In this document: positions 25,287 through 32,747 of the stretch, piece by piece
How the letters are laid out: each line of letters opens with the position of its first letter
Numbering within the stretch: the stretch's first letter is position 1
Origin: Actinomyces oris
GTDB taxonomy: Bacteria > Actinomycetota > Actinomycetes > Actinomycetales > Actinomycetaceae
Length of the DNA: 64,000 bases
Assembly: GCF_001929375.1 (NCBI RefSeq)
Contig: NZ_MSGO01000014.1
Coordinates: forward strand, 1-64,000
Reading direction: 5' to 3'
The notes under the pieces: generated by a model
Told to the model about the DNA's origin: nothing
The model's database searches: none
Seen by the model: the letters and a program-made list of their open reading frames with translations, nothing else
Program-made: the position numbers and the translations under genes

Positions 25287-26282
25287 ATGAGCCCAGCGGC
25301 CCCGAGCGCCCCCCGCCTGCCGAGACTCGTCGTGGTGGGCCCCACCGCCACCGGCAAGTCCGCCCTCGCCCTCGACCTCGCCGAGAAGATACAGGCCGAC
25401 GAACCGGAAACCCGCGCCGAGATCATCAACGCCGACGCCTCCCTGCTCTACCGGGGCATGGACATCGGCACCGCCAAGCCCGGCCCCGCCGAGAGGGCGC
25501 GGGTCCCCCACCACCAGATCGACGTCCTCACCGTCAGGGACCGGGCATCCGTGGCGGCCTTCCAGCGCAGCGCCCGCGGCGACATCGACGCCGTCGAGTC
25601 ACGGGGCCACCTGCCGATCATCGCCGGAGGCTCCGGCCTATACGTGCGGGCCCTGACCGACGACCTCGACTTCCCCGGCACCGACCCGGCCGTGCGCACC
25701 CGCCTGAGCGAGCGCGCCGAGCAGGAGGGGACGGCCGCCCTCCACGCCGAGCTGGCCCGCCTGGACCCGGTCGCCGCCGAGCGCGTCGAGGCCTCCAACA
25801 CCCGCAGGATCGTGCGGGCCCTGGAGGTCATCGAGATCACAGGTCGTCCCTTCTCCGCCTCCCTGCCCCGCTACGAGGACATCGCCCCCACCGTCCACAT
25901 CGCCCTGCGCTGCGAGCGCCGGCTCCTGGACCTGCGCATCAACGAGCGGGCCCGCGCCATGTTCGAACGCGGCCTGGTCGAGGAGGTGGAGGCCCTCATC
26001 GACCAGGGCATCCGGGAGGGGGAGACCGCTCCGCGCGCCATCGGCTACGCCCAGGCGCTCGCGGTCATCGACGGGACCATGAGCGTGCCCGAGGCGGTCG
26101 ACTCCACCGCCCTGGCCACCCGCCAGCTCGCCTCCCGCCAGATCAAGTGGTTCCGGCGTGACCCGCGGGTGCACTGGATCGACGTCGCCCTGACCGAGAC
26201 CGGGCAGTGCACCGACTCCGAGCGCTCCCGGTTGACCCGGCAGGCGTGGGAGCTCGTCTGCGCGCGTCGTGGCGTCGCTTAG
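25287..26282 (+). CDS. miaA: tRNA dimethylallyltransferase
   Basis: 331-residue enzyme that prenylates A37 of tRNAs reading UNN codons, giving the MiaB substrate. The P loop is GPTATGKS (18-25); INADASLLYRGMDIGTAKP and AGGSGLYVRAL are the conserved substrate blocks; NTRRIVRALEV and AIGYAQ follow. The start ATG lies 5 bp after the YbjN gene. No clear Shine-Dalgarno, so coupling to the upstream gene is likely. Its stop is part of the TAGGCT box of dapF. Confidence 0.95.
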   Translation: MSPAAPSAPRLPRLVVVGPTATGKSALALDLAEKIQADEPETRAEIINADASLLYRGMDIGTAKPGPAERARVPHHQIDVLTVRDRASVAAFQRSARGDIDAVESRGHLPIIAGGSGLYVRALTDDLDFPGTDPAVRTRLSERAEQEGTAALHAELARLDPVAAERVEASNTRRIVRALEVIEITGRPFSASLPRYEDIAPTVHIALRCERRLLDLRINERARAMFERGLVEEVEALIDQGIREGETAPRAIGYAQALAVIDGTMSVPEAVDSTALATRQLASRQIKWFRRDPRVHWIDVALTETGQCTDSERSRLTRQAWELVCARRGVA

Positions 26283-26285
26283 GCT
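26280..26285 (+). promoter_or_regulatory. -10 box TAGGCT, leaderless dapF start
   Basis: TAGGCT lies 7 nt before the dapF ATG; its first three bases are the miaA stop codon. Confidence 0.55.
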
Positions 26286-26292
26286 AGGGGCC

Positions 26293-27243
26293 ATGCCGCA
26301 CTCGACAGGTCTTCGCGGTCGTGAGCTCATCAAGGGCCACGCGACCCTCAACGACTTCCTCATGCTGGTCGACCCCGGCTGCGAGGTCGCCATCAGCGGT
26401 GCCGACATCGCAGCGGTCTGCGACCGCCACAGCGGCATCGGCGCCGACGGCTTCGTGCGTGTCGTACGGACCACCGCCCTGCCCGGCGGCGGGGCCTTCG
26501 CCGCCTCCGTGCCCGAGGCCGAGTGGTTCATGGACTACTACAGCGCCGAGGGAACCGTGGCCGAGATGTGCGGCAACGCCGCACGCCTGTTCGCCCACGT
26601 CCTGGACCGCGAGGGACTGCGTCCCATCGCCGACGGCGAGTCCGTCACCATCGGCACGCGCGGTGGGGCTCGCACCATCACCCGCCTGGGCGAGCTGTGG
26701 ACCGTGGACATGGGGCCGGCCCGCCTGGCCAGCCCCGAGGAGGCCGACGACGAGGGCTGGGACACGGCCGTCGTCGTCCCCGGCCTGGCCGGGCAGCGGG
26801 CCGCCCTGAGCGTCGAGATCTCCGGGCCCCACACCGTCGTCGCCCTGGGGGAGGAGAGCGAGCTCGAGGCGGCCGCCTTCGCCGGGCTCACCGACTCCGC
26901 GGACCCGGTCGCCTACGACCCCGCCCCCGAGGCCGGCACCAACCTCGAGCTCGTCGTGCCGCTGGGGGAGGAGACCGACCCCGATACCCACTCGCCGGTG
27001 GGTGTCGCCCGCGTGCGCGTCCTGGAGCGCGGAGTGGGGGAGGCCCTCTCCTACGGAGCGGGGTGCTGCGCCGTCGCCGTCGCCCTGCACGCCTGGACCG
27101 GGCCGGGAGCTCCCGAGGACTACCGGCTGCTCGTCCCCGGCGGAGAGATCGGGGTCCACGTGGGCGCCGACCCCCTGGGCGAGGACAGCAGCGTGCTGCT
27201 GACCGGACCGGCCTCGATCACCGGGCGGGTCACCGTCGCCTGA
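26293..27243 (+). CDS. dapF: Diaminopimelate epimerase, second catalytic Cys replaced by Tyr
   Basis: 316-residue DapF, which converts LL- to meso-diaminopimelate for lysine (and, where used, peptidoglycan). The first catalytic cysteine is present in EMCGNAARLF (C93). The second catalytic block, normally ACGSG or SCGTG after ERGxGET, reads ERGVGEALSYGAGCC here: the cysteine is Tyr254 (TAC at 27052-27054), with two cysteines at 258-259. The alignment has no gap. One transition (TGC to TAC) would explain it. The enzyme may be impaired or rely on the shifted cysteines; sequencing error is possible. ATG 26293 is chosen by its TAGGCT box. Confidence 0.9.
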   Translation: MPHSTGLRGRELIKGHATLNDFLMLVDPGCEVAISGADIAAVCDRHSGIGADGFVRVVRTTALPGGGAFAASVPEAEWFMDYYSAEGTVAEMCGNAARLFAHVLDREGLRPIADGESVTIGTRGGARTITRLGELWTVDMGPARLASPEEADDEGWDTAVVVPGLAGQRAALSVEISGPHTVVALGEESELEAAAFAGLTDSADPVAYDPAPEAGTNLELVVPLGEETDPDTHSPVGVARVRVLERGVGEALSYGAGCCAVAVALHAWTGPGAPEDYRLLVPGGEIGVHVGADPLGEDSSVLLTGPASITGRVTVA

Positions 27244-27325
27244 GGCCCCTCAGCCCCGCCGCCACCCACACTGCTCCCGGACGTCGCACCGACGCCGCAT
27301 CCGAGAAGAGAAACCGACCACCATC

Positions 27326-28729
27326 ATGACCCAGCCATCCACGCGCTCCGCCGTCGGCGCCATCCTGCCGACCGGCCTGATGCTCTTCGCCCTGTTCTTC
27401 GGAGCGGGCAACCTCATCTTCCCGCCCCTGCTGGGGGCCGCCTCGGGCAGGTCCTTCATCCTGGTCATGGCCGGCTTCATCACCACCGGGGTGCTCATGC
27501 CGCTCATCACGGTGGTCGCCGTCTCCACCTCCGGTGAGGGGATCCTGGGACTGGCCCGCAGAGTGGGACCCCGGTTCGGCACAGTCATGCCGCTGGCGGT
27601 CTACCTGGCGATCGGCCCGCTGTACGCCATCGCCCGTGTCACCACGGTCGCCTACGAGCTGGCGACCCGCCCAGTGCTCGAGCTGCTGGGGATTCACGAC
27701 TCCCGCCTGGCCCTGCTGGCGCACGTGACGGTGTTCATGGGCGCGTCCTTCGGCATCGCCCGCAGCCCGAGCCGCCTGGCCGACCGCGTCGGGCGCTGGC
27801 TCACTCCCGCCCTGCTGGCCCTGCTGGCCCTGCTGTGCGGAGTCACCATCGCGATGTCCCCCGGGGTGGAGCGCGAGGCCATCGAGCCCTACGCGAGTGC
27901 TCCCCTGACCAACGGGCTGACTCAGGGCTACCTCACCATGGACGTCCTGGCGGCCACCGTCTTCGGCATCGTGGTCATCACCTCCCTGCGCGAACGCGGT
28001 CTGACCTCTTCCCGGGCCCTGGTGCGCGGCACGATCCTGTCCGGCGGTATCGCCGCCGCGCTCCTGGGGCTGGTGTACATCGGCCTGGCCGTCCTGGGAA
28101 CCCGCACCCGCGGGCAGATCACCGCCGACACCAAGGACGGCACCGAGCTGCTGCGCAACGCGGCCTCCTCCACGCTGGGGACCTCGGGCGTCGTCATCTT
28201 CGCCGCCATCGTCATCCTGGCCTGCCTGACCACCGCCGTGGGGCTGCTGGCCTCCTGGGCCGGCTACGCCTACACCGCCTGGCCGGCCGTCTCCTTCAAC
28301 CGGCAGCTCGCCGCCTGCGCGATCGTCTCCTTCACCCTGGCCAACCTGGGGCTGAGCGCCATCCTCAAGATCGCGGGGCCGTTGCTGTTCCTGCTCTACC
28401 CCTTCGCCATCGCCCTGGTCGCCGTGACACTGGTCGACGCCGCGGCACCGGGACGGCTCAGGGCGGCCTACCGGTGGTGCGTGAGCACAGCCGGGATCCT
28501 CGGCTCCGTCTCCGCCATCTCCGCCGCCGGCTGGGAGGGCCCCAGCAGGCTGCTGGCGCGCACCGGCCTGTGGAGCGACTCCACCGGCTGGATCCTGCCG
28601 GCACTCATCGCCCTGGGGATCGGGATCGTCCTGGACGTCCGCTCCGGAGCCTGGTTCACGCCCGCACCGGGGGAGCCTCCCAGCCGGGTTCAGCAGGACG
28701 TGGAGCACGCCGCGGCCTCACAGCTGTGA
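27326..28729 (+). CDS. brnQ: Branched-chain amino acid transporter
   Basis: 467-residue LIVCS-family carrier importing Leu, Ile and Val with Na+ or H+. About twelve membrane helices; the N-terminus GLMLFALFFGAGNLIFPP is the family hallmark, and the second half has SWAGYAYTAWP. The ATG at 27326 has only a weak GAGAAG upstream. It sits alone between dapF and a drug exporter, interrupting the dapF-hflX neighbourhood seen in relatives. Confidence 0.93.
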   Translation: MTQPSTRSAVGAILPTGLMLFALFFGAGNLIFPPLLGAASGRSFILVMAGFITTGVLMPLITVVAVSTSGEGILGLARRVGPRFGTVMPLAVYLAIGPLYAIARVTTVAYELATRPVLELLGIHDSRLALLAHVTVFMGASFGIARSPSRLADRVGRWLTPALLALLALLCGVTIAMSPGVEREAIEPYASAPLTNGLTQGYLTMDVLAATVFGIVVITSLRERGLTSSRALVRGTILSGGIAAALLGLVYIGLAVLGTRTRGQITADTKDGTELLRNAASSTLGTSGVVIFAAIVILACLTTAVGLLASWAGYAYTAWPAVSFNRQLAACAIVSFTLANLGLSAILKIAGPLLFLLYPFAIALVAVTLVDAAAPGRLRAAYRWCVSTAGILGSVSAISAAGWEGPSRLLARTGLWSDSTGWILPALIALGIGIVLDVRSGAWFTPAPGEPPSRVQQDVEHAAASQL

Positions 28730-28745
28730 GCAGCCCGGCACGCGG

Positions 28746-28751
28746 TAGCCT
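28746..28751 (+). promoter_or_regulatory. -10 box TAGCCT, leaderless MFS start
   Basis: TAGCCT lies 6 nt before the GTG at 28758. Confidence 0.55.
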
Positions 28752-28757
28752 CTCGAC

Positions 28758-30239
28758 GTGCCCACGCCTCGCCCCCGTGACCCGGCCCAGATGCCGCGTT
28801 CGAACCATGAGCGGCTTCTGCCGACACTGCTCATCCCCGCCTTCGTCTCGCTGCTGGCCGTCTCCTCGGTCAATGTCATCCTGCCGGCCGTCTCCCACAG
28901 CCTGAGCGCCGGCACCGCCAGTCTCCAGCTCGTCGTCTCCGGCTACGCCCTCGTCTTCGGGGTCGTCCTCGTCCCGGCCGGCCGTGCCGGCGACGTCATG
29001 GGGCGGGGACGGCTCTTCGTCATCGGTATGCTCCTGTTCGGGGCCGGATCCCTCGCCTCGGGCCTGGCCCCCGACGTCGTCACCCTCAACCTGGCCCGGG
29101 TCGTCATGGGGGTGGGCTCAGGGCTGCTCAACCCGCAGGTGACCGGCATGATCCAGCAGTACTACACCGGTGAGGCCAGAGGACGCGCCTTCGGGCTCTT
29201 CGGCGCCGTCATCGGGGTCTCGGTGGCCCTGGGGCCGGTGCTCAGCGGCGGGTTCATCGGCTGGCTCGGGGACGACCGGGGCTGGCGCGCCTCCTTCCTC
29301 ATCAACGTCCCCCTCACCCTGGCCGGCGTCTGGGCCGCGCGCCGGTACCTGCCGTCCTCCGCCTGGCGCCGGGGGAGCGACACAGGTCAGACGGAGCGCG
29401 CCGAGGCCACCGGGGCCGCCCATCGCGGCGGGGTCGATCTCGACCCGGTGGGGATGGGACTGCTCGCCGTCGGCACGCTGCTGATCATGATCCCCTTCAT
29501 GGAGGCCTCGGCCGGCACCTGGATCTGGGGCCTGGAGGTTGCCGGCATCGGCGTCATCGGCGCCTGGGTGGTCTGGGAGAAGCGCTACCGGGCCAGGGGC
29601 GGCGCCCCCATGGTGGACCTCAGCCTGCTGGCCATCCCCTCCTTCGCCTACGGCAGCCTGGCCATTGCCGTGTACTTCCTGGGCTACACCAGCGTGTGGA
29701 TCATCGTGGCCCAGTACGTCCAGGCCGGCCTGGGCTCCACCGCCCTGGCCAGCGGCCTCGTCGGAGTCCCGGCCGCCCTGGCGGGATCGATCGCCGCCGC
29801 CGTCGCCGGCCGCCGGGTGATCCGGGTGGGGCGGGTCATGGTACTCGGCGGCATGGTGCTGGGCGTGGCCGGGCTGCTGGCGAGTATCGGCATCATGCAC
29901 ATGCACGCGCGCGCGGGGTGGAGCCCCTGGTGGCTGACGCTCACGCTGCTGGTGCTCGGAGTGGGACAGGGCCTCGTGGTCTCCCCGAACCAGACCCTCT
30001 CCCTGGCCGACGTCCCCCTGGAGTACGCCGGGGCCGCGGGCGGCATCCTCCAGACCGGCGAGCGCATCGGCGCCTCCATCGGCATCGCCGTCATCACGGG
30101 CCTGACCTTCCGCGTCTCGCACTCCTCGGGCTGGGAGGTCGCCGCCCAAGCCGGTCTGCTGGCCGTCGTGGCCGCCATCGCCGTCGCCGCCGGGGTCGCC
30201 GTCATCGACCTGCGCCTGGCGAGGCGACGACGCCGGTAG
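28758..30239 (+). CDS. MFS drug exporter, DHA2 (14-helix) type
   Basis: 493-residue major facilitator with about 14 membrane helices. Motif A-like GRAGDVMGRGRLF, motif C-like ALGPVLSGGFIGW and NVPLTLAGVWAARRYLP are typical of EmrB/QacA proton antiporters. The GTG at 28758 is preferred since TAGCCT lies 6 nt upstream; ATG 28791 is an alternative. Substrate unknown. A ribosome-protecting GTPase (hflX) controlled by a leader peptide lies 0.9 kb away, so a drug-related neighbourhood is possible. Confidence 0.9.
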   Translation: MPTPRPRDPAQMPRSNHERLLPTLLIPAFVSLLAVSSVNVILPAVSHSLSAGTASLQLVVSGYALVFGVVLVPAGRAGDVMGRGRLFVIGMLLFGAGSLASGLAPDVVTLNLARVVMGVGSGLLNPQVTGMIQQYYTGEARGRAFGLFGAVIGVSVALGPVLSGGFIGWLGDDRGWRASFLINVPLTLAGVWAARRYLPSSAWRRGSDTGQTERAEATGAAHRGGVDLDPVGMGLLAVGTLLIMIPFMEASAGTWIWGLEVAGIGVIGAWVVWEKRYRARGGAPMVDLSLLAIPSFAYGSLAIAVYFLGYTSVWIIVAQYVQAGLGSTALASGLVGVPAALAGSIAAAVAGRRVIRVGRVMVLGGMVLGVAGLLASIGIMHMHARAGWSPWWLTLTLLVLGVGQGLVVSPNQTLSLADVPLEYAGAAGGILQTGERIGASIGIAVITGLTFRVSHSSGWEVAAQAGLLAVVAAIAVAAGVAVIDLRLARRRRR

Positions 30240-30315
30240 CCGGCCAGGACCGTTGCCAAGACCACGGCCGAGACTGCGGCCGGGACCGCGCGCCAGGCGC
30301 CGGCCCGGCGTCGTG

Positions 30316-30933
30316 TCAGCCGTGTCGGCGGCGCACCCGCAGCACCCTGAAGCCCTTCGAGGAGGCCACCCGGCTCACGTCCCAGCCCTGGTCCCTCAAC
30401 CAGGCCGCCAGGGAGTCGGCTCCCAGGTTCTTGAGCACCACCAGCCAGGCCTCGCCGTCGTCGGACAGCAGCGCCAGCCAGTCCAGCAGCAGGGCGTGCA
30501 GGGCCTCCTTGCCGATGCGCACCGGAGGGTTGGACCAGATGAGATCCACCGGCGTTGAGCCCTGGCGCAGCTCGGCCAGCAGCGCGTCGGCCGGGGCGGT
30601 TCGCACGTTGTCCAGGCCTGCGGCAGCGGCGTTGCGAGCGGTCAGGGCCAGCGAGCGCTCGTTGACATCGGTGGCCAGGACCCTCGCCTGCGGAGCGGCC
30701 CCGGCCAGGGCCAGGGTGATCGGGCCCCAGCCGCAGCCCAGGTCGAGGAACGTGCCGGCCTGGGCCGGATCGGGGACGTGATCGAGGAGGACCTGGGTGC
30801 CCTTGTCGAGGCGGTCGGCGCTGAAGACGCCCGAGGCCGTGACCACCGCGTGTTCGACGCCGCGGATCGAGAAGCGGTGGGTGCGCTCCTCGGCCTCGAC
30901 AGCGGGGGAGGCGGTGAAGTAGTGCTCGCTCAC
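30316..30933 (-). CDS. RsmC-like class I SAM methyltransferase
   Basis: 205-residue methyltransferase resembling the catalytic half of 16S rRNA G1207 methyltransferase RsmC. Motif I is LDLGCGWGPI, followed by ATDVNERSLALTARNA and the NPP motif in IWSNPPVRIGKEALH, which is used for exocyclic amino groups of guanine. The GTG at 30933 is fixed by a TAGCCT box 7 nt upstream; the longer frame to 31791 lies antisense to hflX and is rejected. Divergent from hflX, convergent with the exporter. Confidence 0.85.
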   Translation of the reverse strand: MSEHYFTASPAVEAEERTHRFSIRGVEHAVVTASGVFSADRLDKGTQVLLDHVPDPAQAGTFLDLGCGWGPITLALAGAAPQARVLATDVNERSLALTARNAAAAGLDNVRTAPADALLAELRQGSTPVDLIWSNPPVRIGKEALHALLLDWLALLSDDGEAWLVVLKNLGADSLAAWLRDQGWDVSRVASSKGFRVLRVRRRHG

Positions 30934-30940
30934 GCGGGCC

Positions 30941-30946
30941 AGGCTA
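30941..30946 (-). promoter_or_regulatory. -10 box TAGCCT, leaderless RsmC-like gene
   Basis: TAGCCT lies 7 nt before the GTG at 30933 on the minus strand. Confidence 0.55.
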
Positions 30947-31001
30947 CCCGCACCCGACGCGCCGCCGGAGTCGGCAGGTGGCCCCGCGCGCCCGCGGGCA
31001 G

Positions 31002-31007
31002 TAGCAT
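31002..31007 (+). promoter_or_regulatory. -10 box TAGCAT of the hflX leader
   Basis: TAGCAT lies 7 nt before the ATG of a seven-codon uORF, so the hflX transcript should begin with that start codon. Confidence 0.65.
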
Positions 31008-31014
31008 CGCCCCC

Positions 31015-31038
31015 ATGTGGATCCTTCGTATGCGCTGA
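31015..31038 (+). CDS. Leader peptide MWILRMR upstream of hflX
   Basis: A seven-codon frame (ATG TGG ATC CTT CGT ATG CGC, then TGA) with the start 7 nt after TAGCAT, so it would be translated leaderless. Codons 3 to 7 form the 5' arm of a 12-bp helix whose 3' arm contains the hflX ribosome binding site. The geometry is that of a ribosome-stalling leader peptide. Its reality rests on promoter spacing and RNA pairing, not on a known family. Confidence 0.65.
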   Translation: MWILRMR

Positions 31039-31116
31039 AACGGCGGCCGGCGCCGCCCCCCGCCAGAACCATCGCGCCCCATCGGAGGGGCGCAGGCATA
31101 CGACGAAGGACTTTTT
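31022..31116 (+). promoter_or_regulatory. Leader RNA switch (attenuator / SD-sequestering) of hflX
   Basis: Outer helix: 31022-31028 (TCCTTCG) pairs with 31104-31110 and 31029-31033 (TATGC) with 31096-31100, leaving a 3-nt bulge. Inside are two hairpins: GGCGGC/GCCGCC (31042-31057) and GCGCCCC/GGGGCGC (31074-31093). The 3' arm holds AAGGA, 6 nt before the hflX GTG, and is followed by CTTTTT (31111-31116), so the helix can act as a terminator or block translation. A ribosome on the uORF would cover the 5' arm and open it. Confidence 0.65.
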
Positions 31117-32739
31117 GTGACCCATCACCACTCCAACACCCCCTCCACCCCCGAGGACGCAGCAGACCTGCGCGACACCCGCGATGCCCATGAGGCCCGT
31201 GACGTCCGTGACGTCCATGACGTCGTCGCCCGGGTCCTGTCCCGGACCGGAACCGCCCTGGCCTCCACCGCCGCCCAGCACGAGCACGCCGGTGGCTACG
31301 AGGACGGCCTCGACGACGGCGCCCTGGAGCGGGAGGCCCGTGCCGCCCGCCGCCGTGTGGCCGGGCTGTCCACCGAGCTGGAGGACGTCAGCGAGGTCGA
31401 GTACCGCCAGGTCCGCCTGGAGAAGGTCGTCCTGGTCGGCCTGGAGCTGCCCCGGCCCCACGGCCCGGCCACCGGCGCACCGGGCGGCAGCGGCCAGGTG
31501 CGCGACACCCAGGACGCCGACACCTCCCTGCGCGAGCTGGCAGCCCTGGCCCAGACCGCCGGCAGCCAGGTCCTCGACGCCCTCATCCAGAAGCGCGACC
31601 ACCCCGATCCCGCCACCTACCTGGGCAGCGGCAAGGCGCGCGAGCTGGCTGACGTCGTGGCCGCGGCCGGCGCCGACACGGTGATCGTCGACGGCGAGCT
31701 CGCCCCCTCCCAGCGCCGCGCCCTGGAGGACGTCGTCGGCGTCAAGGTCGTTGACCGCACCGCCCTCATCCTGGACATCTTCGCCCAGCACGCCAAGTCC
31801 CGCGAGGGCAGGGCCCAGGTCGAGCTCGCCCAGCTCGAGTACCTCCTGCCACGCCTGCGCGGATGGGGCGAGTCCATGTCCCGACAGGCCGGAGGCCGCG
31901 TGGCCGCCGGTCAGGGCATCGGCTCACGCGGCCCCGGCGAGACCAAGATCGAGCTCGACCGGCGCCGCATCCGCCGGCGCATGGCCCGCCTGCGTCGCGA
32001 GATCCAGGCCATGGCGCCCTCGCGTCAGACCAAACGAGGCTCACGCCGACGCGGGGCCATCCCCTCGGTGGCGATCGCCGGTTACACCAACGCCGGCAAG
32101 TCCTCCCTCATGAACCGCCTCACCGAAGCCGGCATCATGGTCGAGGACGCCCTGTTCGCCACGCTCGACCCCACCGTCCGGCGGGCCGAGACCTCCGAAG
32201 GGCGCACCTACACCCTCACCGACACCGTCGGTTTCGTGCGCAACCTGCCCCACGAGCTCATCGAGGCCTTCCGCTCCACCCTGGAGGAGGTCGCCGGGGC
32301 CGACCTCGTGCTGCACGTCGTCGACGCCGCCCACCCCGACCCCCTCAGCCAGGTGGCGGCCGTGCGCACCGTCCTGTCCGAGATCCCCGGCGCCCTGGAC
32401 GTGCCCGAGCTCATCGTCCTGAACAAGATCGACCTCGCCGACGCCGTCACCCTGGCCGCGCTGCGCACCGGCCTGCCCGGGGCGGTCGCGGTCTCGGCCC
32501 GCACCGGCGAGGGGATCGAGGAGCTGCGCGCCCGCATCGAGCAGATGCTGCCCCACCCGCAGGTGAGCATCGACGTCGTGGTGCCCTACTCCCGTGGGGA
32601 CCTCGTCTCCCGGATCCACGCCGAGGGCGAGATCGACACGGTCGACTACGTCGAGACGGGCACTCACGTCGTCGCGCACGTCGGCGCCGCCCTGGCGGCG
32701 CAGATCGAGGGCGCCGCGGCGGGCGGCACCGTCGGCTGA
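31117..32739 (+). CDS. hflX: GTPase HflX
   Basis: 540-residue TRAFAC GTPase that binds the 50S subunit and splits stalled ribosomes after heat or antibiotic stress. The N-terminal HflX domain (about 90-290) includes YLGSGKARELADVV and SREGRAQVELAQLEYLLPRL; G domain motifs are GYTNAGKSS, DTVGF and NKID. GTG at 31117 follows AAGGA by 6 nt. The first 50 residues contain a 9-bp direct repeat giving RDVRDVHDV. Expression is probably set by the leader switch. dinG follows 8 bp after the stop. Confidence 0.95.
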   Translation: MTHHHSNTPSTPEDAADLRDTRDAHEARDVRDVHDVVARVLSRTGTALASTAAQHEHAGGYEDGLDDGALEREARAARRRVAGLSTELEDVSEVEYRQVRLEKVVLVGLELPRPHGPATGAPGGSGQVRDTQDADTSLRELAALAQTAGSQVLDALIQKRDHPDPATYLGSGKARELADVVAAAGADTVIVDGELAPSQRRALEDVVGVKVVDRTALILDIFAQHAKSREGRAQVELAQLEYLLPRLRGWGESMSRQAGGRVAAGQGIGSRGPGETKIELDRRRIRRRMARLRREIQAMAPSRQTKRGSRRRGAIPSVAIAGYTNAGKSSLMNRLTEAGIMVEDALFATLDPTVRRAETSEGRTYTLTDTVGFVRNLPHELIEAFRSTLEEVAGADLVLHVVDAAHPDPLSQVAAVRTVLSEIPGALDVPELIVLNKIDLADAVTLAALRTGLPGAVAVSARTGEGIEELRARIEQMLPHPQVSIDVVVPYSRGDLVSRIHAEGEIDTVDYVETGTHVVAHVGAALAAQIEGAAAGGTVG

Positions 32740-32747
32740 GAGGCGCC

